Positions 47,075 to 56,185 of a stretch of DNA of 64,000 nt are shown here, piece after piece. Positions within the stretch are counted from its first letter, which is position 1, and each line of letters opens with the position of its first letter. The stretch is taken from positions 27,514,636 to 27,578,635 of the forward strand of contig NC_056002.1 in the NCBI RefSeq assembly GCF_018446385.1. Reading direction: 5' to 3'. The notes under the pieces were generated by a model, which saw nothing but the letters and a program-made list of their open reading frames with translations, had not been told where the DNA came from and searched no databases. The DNA comes from Zingiber officinale. Lineage: Eukaryota > Streptophyta > Magnoliopsida > Zingiberales > Zingiberaceae. A program made the position numbers and the translations under genes.

Positions 47075-47660
47075 ACCAACATCCGGTCAACCTTGACCTG
47101 TTGGTATGTCATGCCTAGCATCTAGTCACTCCCTTGACCTGCTAGGACTCCCTTACCAAGTGTCCGGTCAATCCCTTTGACCCACTTGGACTTTTCTCTG
47201 TGCCAAGTATCCGGTCAATCCCTTTGATCTACTTGGACTTTTCTTTCATGCCAAGTATCTAGTCAATCCTTTGACCTACTTGGACTTCCCAGCACCAGAT
47301 GTCCGATCCTCCTTGATCCATCTGGATTTTCCCTTGCCTGGCTTCACTCACCAGGACTTTCACCTAGCTTCACTCACTAGGGTTTTCCATCTGCCTAGCT
47401 TCACTCACTAGGACTTTCACCTGGCTTCACTCACCAGGATTTCCATCTGCCTAGCTTCACTCACTAGGACTTTCACCTGGCTTCACTCACCAGGATTTCC
47501 ATCTGCCTAGCTTCACTCACTAGGACTTCCTTCTGCCTGGCTTCACTCACCAGGACTTCCTTCTGCCTGGCTTCACTCACCAGGACTTTTCTTCTGCCTG
47601 GCTTCACTCACCAGGACTTTCATTTTGCCTAACATCCCAGTTAGGACTTCCCAGTCAAGT
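47075..47660. repeat. Covarying stem-loop array, family C right LTR
   Basis: Six W-box-type hairpins at 47075-47105, 47114-47146, 47156-47189, 47203-47236, 47251-47283 and 47295-47325. Outer arms are ACCAACA/TGTTGGT, CCTAGCA/TGCTAGG, CCAAGTG/CACTTGG, CCAAGTA/TACTTGG (twice) and CCAGATG/CATCTGG. Inner arms are mostly GGTCAA/TTGACC. Then come ten 19-bp units that are either CCTGGCTTCACTCACCAGG or CCTAGCTTCACTCACTAGG, and a CCTAAC/GTTAGG unit. Every unit keeps its arms complementary. Confidence 0.9.
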
Positions 47661-47791
47661 ATCCAGTCAACCTTGACCTACTTGACTCTTCTTCAATCAA
47701 TATCTTATTGTCAAACATCTAAACCCAAACCAAGACTCAGCTTGGTTACCCAGGTCAACCTTGACCTGAGGGATATTGCACCAACAAGTAT

Positions 47792-48997
47792 TAGTATTTT
47801 GTGTAAAAATTGAACATAATAATTCTTTATATTCAATTGAATCTTGTAATAATTGGTATGTTGAATTCCAACAGTACATCACGTGGAAATTTTTTAGGTT
47901 TCATTTCATTAGTTTTACAAAACCTATCCCATTGTTTCATTATGGATAGATGAGACCATAAATAAGAAATTACAATTCTAATTGGTTTAATATAACTTTC
48001 TAAAATTTTTAAACCATTTTGAACACATAAATTTAAAATATGGCATACACAACGAATATGAAAAAAATAAACCATCAATAATAGGTTGATAAACAAATTT
48101 TAGATCATCTATACAAGCGGTATTGGAACTAGCATTATCTAATGATATTGAAAATATTTTATGAGTTAAGCCATATTATTATAAAATTAAATATAATAAT
48201 TGTGTGATCTTATGAGCATTATGTGATTCATCAAAAACTCTATAAGCTAACAATCTTTTTTGGGCGTTCCAAGAGTTATCGATCCAATGGCAAGTCACAC
48301 CCATATACGAATGTGTTTGCCAATGATCACTCCAAATATCGGAACATAAAGAAATTTTATTATCTAATTTAGTAAATGCATCAATTAAATTCTTTTTTTC
48401 TTATTTTACTAATTTTTTAATTGTACGAGTAAGTGTAGTTCTAGGAACACGTTTAGCATATGGATTAAGAGATTCATTACAAAAATCTTCAAATGTGTAT
48501 TTAGATCCAAAACTAAAAGAAAGATGTTCTACAAAAACAAATTTAGCTAACGATTCTCTTAATTTATTATCCAAATATAAAAATAAACCGGGATCGGTAC
48601 TACCGCTAGTTGAAGAAAATCTTGATAATTGTGTTTAAAAATGATCGAGTCCAACTTCCGTCGAGTGCTTCATTTCTACATGTTGTTTCAACGACCCATA
48701 GCCATCGCCAGCTTGAAATTTGTAGGAAGTATTGCAGTGCTTACATTTTACATGCATTTCTCCCGACGAAAGAGTAACTTTCTCAAAATGTTTAGTGATA
48801 ATATAAGACTTTAGAGGAGCAAGTTACCGAACCTTAGAAGTAAATGCATCGGTACTTCCTTGTGTTTTGGGTGTCGGATTTGGAAGATGCTCGATCTTAT
48901 CATCGGTGGATTGAATGTTGGGGTCCTCCTCCCGCTGATTCATTATTTCCTTTCCCTTCCAAGTTCGAGATGACGCACCTCCGTGACCTCCTTCCAT
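47792..48997 (-). pseudogene. hAT transposase, N-terminal half (broken)
   Basis: Starts at 48997 (MEGGHGGASSRTWKGKEIM). A BED-type finger lies at about 48755-48655 (VKCKHCNTSYKFQ, then LKQHVEMKH, a C2H2 set). The catalytic-region block follows: SLCSDIWSDHWQTHSYMGVT near 48345, VFDESHNAHKI, and SLDNASSNT near 48140, holding the two expected Asp residues. It ends near the retrotransposon with NGLKILESYIKPIR. Stops after SKVR, before TQLSRF, after LVK and elsewhere make it a pseudogene. Its C-terminal half is at 40367-39486. Confidence 0.85.
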
Positions 48998-51900
48998 TGT
49001 AATTGAAAATTGGAAATAAAAGCATATAGAGAATACGAAATTGGGATTAAGAGTAGAGAAGATGTGTGTGAAAATGATAAAATAAGCTATCTATTTATAG
49101 AGTTTTGATAGTAACGGACACTAAATCATAATCATTGATAAAAAAACGATCAAATGATCCTAACCGTTGAAAAAAATACCCCAAAAAAAAATCCCCCCAC
49201 CCTCTCCCAACAGCTATAAACCGCGCGGTTAACCGGTGGTTCCAACGGCTATGAACTGCTGGTTAATCGACGGTTCAAGCCGATAAAAAAAAATTCAAAT
49301 GTCGAACCGGCAGTTAACCGGCGGTTCATCGATTTTGCACCAACGGAACTGTAACCGTCCCGACAACTTGTTGGGCTGGTTCCGGTTCGACCCGATGAAT
49401 CACGTCAACGACCAACTGGTCCGTTGACCCGGTTACGAGCCCGAGCCGGGTCCGGGCTAGACCCGACCCAGGGTTGGGTCTAAATACCACCAACAATATG
49501 ACTGTAGCTAAATTGACGAGAGAAAAGTAGCCTAGGATCTTTTGGAGTTTTTGTTCAACGCACATTGTTAATCTCATGATTGAAAGTATTAACAAGTTTC
49601 CACAATATAAAAAGGTTATCGAGCAAAGCAAGTCTTTTACCATTTTTATTTATGCTCACCATAAGACTTTATCATTGATGAGAAATTTCACTAAGAAGAG
49701 AGACATGATCCAGCCAGGAGTTACCAGATTTGCGTTAAATTTCCTCACATTGTAAAATTTGATTGAAAAAAAAAAATCTAATTTAAGGATCATGTTTACA
49801 AGTGATATGTGGGAGAAATGTAAAAGATCAAAAACAAACAAAGGAAAATTGACTTACTCTAATGTGATAAGCATGAGTTTTTAGAATGGTGTGACACTTT
49901 ATTTGAAAATATTTGTATCTTTGGTAAGAGTTCTTCGATTGGTAGATAGAGATAGAAAGTCATCCATGAGGCTTCTATATGGGGAGCTTCTTCAAGCTAA
50001 AGAAGAATCAAGGTGACTTTAAACAATGTAAAATCAAATTATCAACATATCATAGTGATTATTGAGTCAAAATGAATGATAAATTTGATACATCGTTGCA
50101 TACTACCGTCTTTTTATTGAATTCCTATTTTTACTATAAAGATAATTTTATTGCTATTTATGAGGAGGTCATGATATGGTTTTTTGAATGCATGGAAGTT
50201 TTGTATATCGATAAGTTTGATCTACAAGATACAATTATTAATAAGGAATATGTAAAATATAGAGACAAGACTGGGTTATTTGAGAAAACATTGATAGCAA
50301 AAGCATATAAAAAAATGATGATATATTTGATCCATGTGTATGGTGGAATACCTACGGTGCTCACACACCCAACTTGCTAATAGTGATTTTGAGGATACTT
50401 TCATTAACTACAAATTCATCTGGGTATAAAAGAAATTGAAGTGCATTTGAAAGAGTAAGCTTAAACTTCAAGTTTTTAATTAAAGTAAAGTATTAATTTT
50501 TAAAATTTATATTCATATTACTAATTATAATATTTACTCTTTTTTTAAGATTCATATAGTGGAAAGAAATAGTTTGGATGTCAACAAATTGAACAATTTA
50601 GTATTTGTTCAATTTAATACTAAATTATTGAATAAACAAAAAAGAGAGAAAGAAAGGAATGTTGATGTCATTCTTACAAAAGATGCTTCAAATGCACAAA
50701 GTTGGATTGTAGATGGTGGGGAAGATGATAAAGTTGAATTAGGTTTCGGGATCACTTAGCAAATGATTGATGGAGCAACTGGATCAGATGAAAATCTACA
50801 GTACCAAAGAAGTTCTAGAGTGAAGGAACTTTACAAGGATGATTTTACATCCGAAGAAGAGGAGAACGTTTGTGTCCGATAAAGAATAAGTTGTTAAAAA
50901 TTATGGAGAAGAAAAAGTAAAATAAATTTATGATATTTCATTAGTTATATAATTTTGAACTCATTTTAAATTTGATGTTATTGTGTTGGAATTATGAAAT
51001 ATAATTTATTATATAATTTATGTTGATACCGTAAAATTCACCTAGCGACGTGATGTCTAATCCCTATCTAGGCGGCCAATCTAGCACCCGACTAGAGCTT
51101 AGTGAATTTTAAAACGTTAATCCAACCAAACAATGAAGTGTATTAAGGATCAAGCAAATCAGAACTTCATAGTCTAATAGTCCTTGTTTGTAGGAAGCAA
51201 ATCCTAAATTTGTAAAATTTATGGATTGATTTGTAAATGCCATTTAAAGGAACGGCATTTGGGGCATTTTTCCTTAGATAAAAATGTCATTTAAATAAAT
51301 AAAAAGTATGAGATGCCTCCTTAAATTAAATGAAACTAAGAAAGCCATATGGAAAAAAAAATTTGCCATAAAATCAACAAATCCTATTCCAAACTTGCAA
51401 TGACATCTGAGAAAGACAAACATACTCTAGCCAGACAAAGCCTGTTGAATCCTCTCTACAATTCTTTTTGTTATCAAATCTTATGCATTATTGAATTCAC
51501 AAAATAAAATAAAATATTTTGCACAGAAGTCATGTATCTTCTCCTAGCATCCTATTTTATATTCATATTTTGCACAGAAGTCATGCATCTACTCCATCCC
51601 ACTTTTGCAAGCATACAACTATAGCTGCCTGTCCTATGACTTGCATGCTTCCTTCTCATGATTCAACCCAGCGAAGCAAAGTAAAGTAAAGCAAAGCAAA
51701 GCAAAAGTAAGAGTCCCCAAAAGCCAACTGCTGACTAAAAGCATTACTCGATCTCCCAACAACGCCTGCAACATCTGGCTTGTGGAATAAAGTTTCCAGA
51801 ACAAATTAGTATTTTACAATATGAAGTGTGGCCCATAAATTCTATTATTTATCCAGCAATTGAAGCTCACAACTTAAAGCTACCTTTAATCGACCAATCG

Positions 51901-52435
51901 TTAAGGTAGACAATCTTCTTCCATATCCTTTTATAGTTTCTCCGTGCTTTATCACTGCACCACAAATACCCAAGGAATTAAAACAGAAAATTTAAAGCTG
52001 AAACACAAGTTGATGATGAGAAACTGTAATGCAAAGGCATGTGCATGCATAATGGTCTGCATTCATAAAGAGTTAGATCAATTGATGGCGCTGCTTGAGA
52101 GGAGTGAAAAAAACTAAGCTCAAATGATTCCACTCCAGGCCTATTGGGACGCAGAAAGCGGGAGTTTTCTGCAAAGCCAATCATGAGAGAGAGAGAGAGA
52201 GAGGGGGGGCTGGATCAACCAACGCAACCATCTGGCGAAGTTTTCCTGCTGCAAAGAAGATATTCTCCTCCTGTAACATAAAATAATCAGCTTCAGAAGA
52301 AAATGGAATATGTTCGTGATCAATGAACAAATTTAATGATAGATTTTGTAAAAATTTATTTGTCCCTTCAATAAACCAAAGTCAATTAGATGAATAAGAT
52401 TGGATACTAAATGAACAAAAGAAGATATGTGTGCA

Positions 52436-52612
52436 GCCCCAGAAAGGGGTCATGGTTAGGCCTTCAACGGCAGATCATGCATCTGAATTCGATACTTAGC
52501 TGCCATATATTATAAGGGATTTTCTGCTCAATGGATAATGGACCTGAGAACGTTGACTGTCAGGATGAGCCTCCACATGCGCTTCTCCAATTTATCCTAA
52601 TGACTAGTAAAA
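52436..52612 (+). mobile_element. Possible SINE
   Basis: A GC-richer 175-bp island with GGTCATGGTTAGGCC (A-box-like) and CTGAATTCGATACTT (weak B-box-like), followed by CCTCCACATGCGCTTCTCC, a word I associate with plant SINE bodies. No target duplication found. Confidence 0.35.
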
Positions 52613-52764
52613 AATTTCCATAGAATAGGGCCAATCATCCCAACCGAAAGCTTGGATACCTGGTACAAACTATAAAAAAAAAACAGAAAAATTTCCATAG
52701 AATAGGGCCAATCATCCCAACCGAAAGCTTGGATACCTGGTACAAACTATAAAAAAAAACAGAA
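52611..52764. repeat. Two-copy tandem duplication, period 77 bp
   Basis: The block starting AAATTTCCATAGAATAGGGC and ending in an A-run plus CAG is present twice with almost no difference. It is probably recent slippage between the flanking A-runs. Confidence 0.9.
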
Positions 52765-53530
52765 AAAAAATATATATAGAAGACATGTGCTAGTTCAATA
52801 TTCATCCATGCTCAATAACATCTAAATGAATGACGCTCGAGCTAAATTCAACAACTTAATTTATAAGTAAGTTCGATTACATATTAAATAAATTTAAACA
52901 GGCTCCTTCACTTTACAGCCCTAGCTGTATAGCATCAATGCAGCATTAATTCCACATCAAGAGCATTCACATGAGAATACCAATCTCCCTGCCAACTAGT
53001 AAATGTCCATCTTTAATTTTACCAATGAAAGCTTTGAAAATCCAGGTCCACCTACCTACAGTGGAAGTTGGAGCAGCATAAATACCTATCAAAGTTGAAG
53101 GCAGTGGCAACTGGCACAAATTAAGTCCTTTGAATGGAGAAGAGTAGCGGGATTTAAATGCTCCGAGCAAACGCATGGTATCTTGTCTCCTATGAATCCA
53201 CATGGCCAAACAAGCAAGTAAATTTCAAACAGGACTCAGCAAATTTTGAGCACTGTAGGGAGTTTTTATGCTTTTCTAAGTCTATGAGAAGGGACAAGTT
53301 AGTAATGCATCAGAATAGCAGAACAAATAAGGCTTAGAACAGATTTTAAAAATAAGTAAACAAATAAATAAATGATCTTAAGAACTAACTCCTTCAATAC
53401 CTGCTTCCCAACAACCATAACAGCACACGATAAACTGCTTTTGATTCATTTGTTACCAACTGGTTATGTTGCAATAAACGCACAATAAACTGCTCTAAAT
53501 TTTAACCTACTGGTTATATTGCAATCAAAG

Positions 53531-54486
53531 GATATGCCTAGAGCTGTCAGACGGATCAACCCATGGCGGGGCGGGTCGACCCGTGGCAGGCCAACCATTT
53601 GGCGGGGCGGGGCGGGGTGGGCCGTCAACTTGGCGGGTTGAGAAATTTCCAACCCAACCCAATCAAAGGCGGGTCGCGGGTTTGGCGGGCCAACCCGCGG
53701 GCCTATCAAAATTTTTTTAAAAAATTAAAAAAAAATAGTTCATATCTTCAATGTTTTATTTCGAAAATATTTTATCAATCAAATGTATTCATAAATAAGT
53801 ATTTTAAATATAAATGGACATAAACAAGTACTTATGTTGGGTCAAAAGTACTATTTTTATTTTTAAATTATAACAAAGAAAGATAATAAACTTCCATAAA
53901 ATTGTGCAACGAAGAGGAATAGTAATTAGGATTCTTGGCTGTGCGTCGAGCAGTTTAGATCAGTGGCACCCTGGCTGTGCGTGCGTAAACGAATCAAATA
54001 AGAAGGTCATATACTCTTAAGAAGTCCATCTAGTTTGGGTACACACACCAAGCTCTTCATTGTGCATAATGTATGTTTCAGATTTATCCCATAAATGAAT
54101 CAAATAAGGTCATCTATTTTTAAGATTAATCGACTTTGTGTGCACATATATTTTTATAACTTTTGTCTATCACACTCAACTTCACAAGTATGAGCTTTTC
54201 TTAATTAGTATTCCTCTCAACAAAGAAGATAATGAAATGCTACAATTTAACGCTTGGTACTCTCGCAGTTGCAGCATTGACTATTGATATAAACTGCTTA
54301 CATGTATTTCTCAACCCGCGGGCCAACCCAAGCCCATCGCGGGCCGACCCGCGCGGGTCGCGGGCCTAGGCGGGTCGGCCCGCGACGGACTTGGGTTGAT
54401 AAAATTCTAACTCGACCCGCTTAAATTGTTTGGCGGGACGGGCCAACCCGACGGGCCTAACCCAAATTGACGGCTCCAGATATGCC
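53531..54486. mobile_element. Non-autonomous hAT element
   Basis: The body is 53539-54478 (940 bp). TIRs are TAGAGCTGTCA on the left and TGGAGCCGTCA read from the right; the target duplication GATATGCC (8 bp) is at 53531-53538 and 54479-54486. The first and last 150-170 bp are very GC-rich (GGCGGG, GGCCAACCCG words, mutually complementary), whereas the 600-bp core is AT-rich. No transposase frame. TAGRGCTGTCA ends with 8-bp duplications are typical of a common plant hAT MITE group. Confidence 0.85.
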
Positions 54487-54814
54487 TCACAGAATGCTAG
54501 GGACCATGAACTCAAAACACGTCAAAGTTCAGCAACCTCAGAAAAAAAAAACAAGAGACGATATGATAAGAAAGCATCAGTTTGTTGAGAAAAGAAAATC
54601 AAAAGAAGAATTTGCAGTATGAAGAATAACCAATTCTCAACAAGAATTAAGGCTTAACTAAATTCTTTCTTTCTGAACATCGAACAAAAGGCCTCTTGCA
54701 TGCTCATCAATGCCTAAGAAGTAAGAAGTGACTACAATCACTACATCAATAGGCAATTACACATAAATTGCAAAACAAAGATAACGATACGATAACGTTA
54801 GATGAATGATAGTT

Positions 54815-55364
54815 ATTTCTCTGTTCAATGTGGGATTTTGATTGAACCCTAATAATCTTCTCCTCAAACGAAGGACCACAATTACTCTCATAGTCCAGTC
54901 TGGCAGTCTCCCCACGAGCATCCAGTCACCCTGACCTGCTCTGAGTCTCTCCACAAGCATCTGCATCCGATCACTCTTGACCTACTTCGGGTCTCCCTGC
55001 GAGCATCCGGTCACCCTGACCTACTCCAAGCCCCCCAAGCATCCGGTCACCCTGACTTAGTCCGAGCCTCCACACGAGCATCCGGTCACTCATGACCAGC
55101 TCCGGACCTACCCTCAACTTCGTTGAAGGCCACCCCACATGACATCTAGTCTAGACCATGACTCTAATACCAATTGTTGTGCCCAAAGAATGCCCACATA
55201 TCTCCACAATGATATGATATTGTCCACTTTGAACCTAAACTCTCATGGCTTTGCTCTTGGACTCTCCCCAAAAGGTCTCATATTAATAGAGATATCATGT
55301 ATCCTTTTAAACCTATGATTTTTACCAAATCTTTTTAATATGGGACTTTGATTGAACCCCAACA
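54815..55364 (-). mobile_element. TRIM-like element, one LTR nearly lost
   Basis: A right LTR of 190 bp (55175-55364, TGTTGTGCCC to GAACCCCAACA) is preceded on the minus strand by a PBS-like TGGTATTAGAGT (55172-55161). The left LTR survives only as its last 30-40 bp (GTGGGATTTTGATTGAACCC, about 54824-54843). A PPT-like purine tract (minus, GGAGAAGAT) abuts it at about 54855-54863. The 320-bp interior has no coding capacity but holds a hairpin repeat array. No target duplication found. Confidence 0.65.
54909..55110. repeat. Stem-loop repeat array in TRIM interior
   Basis: Five units of about 40-50 bp on AGCATCCGGTCACCCTGACC. The first (54916-54941) pairs perfectly as GAGCA - TCC - AGTCA - CCC - TGACC - TGCTC. 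Others keep the inner GGTCA/TGACC arms. It has the same design as the family A-C hairpins. Confidence 0.75.
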
Positions 55365-56185
55365 CTGTCCATATGCGAGATAGAAAAGCTAGTCTCAAAT
55401 ATAGGGATTGTATAGTCTAAATTGAAGAGAGAACAAAGAACAATCGGAATTACTTCAGATAAATTGATAAGATGAATTTTTGATGCATTAGTAGAATAAC
55501 TTAAACAAAATAAATTAACAGTCAATACACACTAATTTCTCTGCTTCAAAGTCTAGCCAATTTCATGATAGAAGAATCTTCACCAATATGATGTTCCTTG
55601 ACCAAGAATGCGTATCTAGGAAATTTATACATTGACAAAGAAATATGTCAACACAACGCAGTTCCCATGGATAACATGAAGGATGGGCTCCAAGAGTAGG
55701 CACAAAACCTGCTACTCAAAGGACTTGGTAAGTTCAATACATGAAAAAAAATGGAACGTCAAATAAGGATAAGTTGTGAGAATATAAATGTTGACTACTG
55801 CACATAATTCAGTTCAAGTTTGAAAATCAACTATGAAACTTTATCAGAATAATTCATAGGTGACATCAGAGAAGCAAACTGATTTATATAAACAATAACT
55901 TAGTTTACTATATTGCACACTTGCCCAGCATGATATGACTTACATGTATTCAGATTGTCTATGAAATGCATAATCCTACATCATAGAGATATGACATATA
56001 ATGATCTTGCAAGAATATGCACAAGAATCGAACATGTTGATACTGAACTGACATACAGCACTAGAAAGCCTTTCTTTTGTCAATGCAAGTATACAGATAT
56101 AGAAACTTAAAATAACGAGTAAAGAAGTAATAATAAAAAAATACTGCAAACATCAAAACCTTATTTAAAGTGTGATAAATTACAG
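55365..56185. other. Probable 3' flank of the PSI-like gene
   Basis: AT-rich, with no coding region on either strand that I can support. The part next to 56186 is presumably the 3' UTR of the minus-strand gene. Confidence 0.4.

Larger units (their letters stand above)
46245..47786 (-). repeat. Family C 5' LTR (right)
   Basis: 1542 bp, the promoter-bearing LTR in this orientation. From its 5' end (47786) come a terminal W-box dyad, CCTRG hairpins, W-box hairpins and GATC dyads, then the R/U5-like part and the G-tract motif at 46266-46284 next to the PBS. The order implies that the hairpin arrays lie in U3. Confidence 0.92.
40363..47791 (-). mobile_element. Family C gag-only LTR retrotransposon, complete and young
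   Basis: The element proper is 40368-47786, flanked by the 5-bp duplication AGTAT (40363-40367 and 47787-47791). LTRs are at 40368-41871 (1504 bp) and 46245-47786 (1542 bp). They differ by three small indels in the 40.79/46.65-kb region, one repeat unit, G-tract length and about ten substitutions, so insertion is recent. On the minus strand the PBS TGGTATCAGAGC is at 46242-46231 and the PPT AAAAAGGGGGAGAT at 41885-41872. The 4.37-kb interior encodes only a gag; protease, integrase and RT are absent, and the gag ends just where protease would start in related Copia elements. This fits the TR-GAG type of non-autonomous element. Confidence 0.92.
39038..49482 (-). mobile_element. hAT DNA transposon (about 3.0 kb without its nested insert)
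   Basis: The ends are imperfect terminal inverted repeats: TAGACCTGACCACGG on the left, and TAGACCCAACCCTGG on the minus strand from the right, 11 of 15 bases equal. Flanking 8-bp target copies are AATGCCAC (39030-39037) and AATACCAC (49483-49490), one mismatch. Both sub-terminal regions are rich in CGGTTC / GAACCG words (39048-39300 and 49210-49400), as is common for hAT transposase binding regions. The minus-strand transposase pseudogene inside confirms the class. A family C retrotransposon is inserted at 40368-47786. Confidence 0.85.
38074..50882 (+). pseudogene. DUF659-type hAT transposase pseudogene, split by a nested hAT element
   Basis: Left part 38074-39037, right part 49491-50882. 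The left part starts MSNNPSLTTSATQLEYKIL and has a broken BED-like finger (RVKCNSCGKIIS) and the DUF659 run GPGFKPPTQYQFREPLLKAEVER, then LSIMIDTSSD and FLIVTNNA. The right part resumes with LTREK, THIVNLMIE, KSFTIFIYAHHKTLSLMRNFTKKRDMIQPGVTRFA, and the C-terminal dimerisation region (VYGGIP, SGYKRN, FER, NKLNNLVFVQFN). A GT-AG intron (50455-50549) separates FER from IHIVERN. Several stops and frameshifts are present, and a catalytic-region Asp appears as Asn (VTNN). It is old and inactive. The nested element sits between the AAT and ACC codons of the second catalytic region. Confidence 0.85.
50883..53530. other. Intergenic region, no gene recognised
   Basis: 51060-51110 contains TTGGCCGCCTAG in inverted orientation relative to 37.1 kb. 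A (GA)n run followed by G7 is at about 52182-52208. Short frames such as 52967-53209 (minus, 80 codons) have no known domain. A possible SINE and a tandem duplication are listed separately. Confidence 0.4.

Noticed and set aside
46499..47121. Several overlapping 65-180-codon frames on both strands with DRSTDRS / IDPWIDP repeats
   Set aside because: Produced by palindromic GATCGATC dyads in the LTR; the same happens at 2372-2929 and 40627-41237.
47336..47660. CRISPR-like array of regularly spaced palindromic repeats
   Set aside because: The genome is a plant; spacers are short and repetitive, there are no cas genes, and the array is part of an LTR.
50072..50380. Independent 102-codon gene
   Set aside because: It is an internal piece of the DUF659-type hAT transposase pseudogene.
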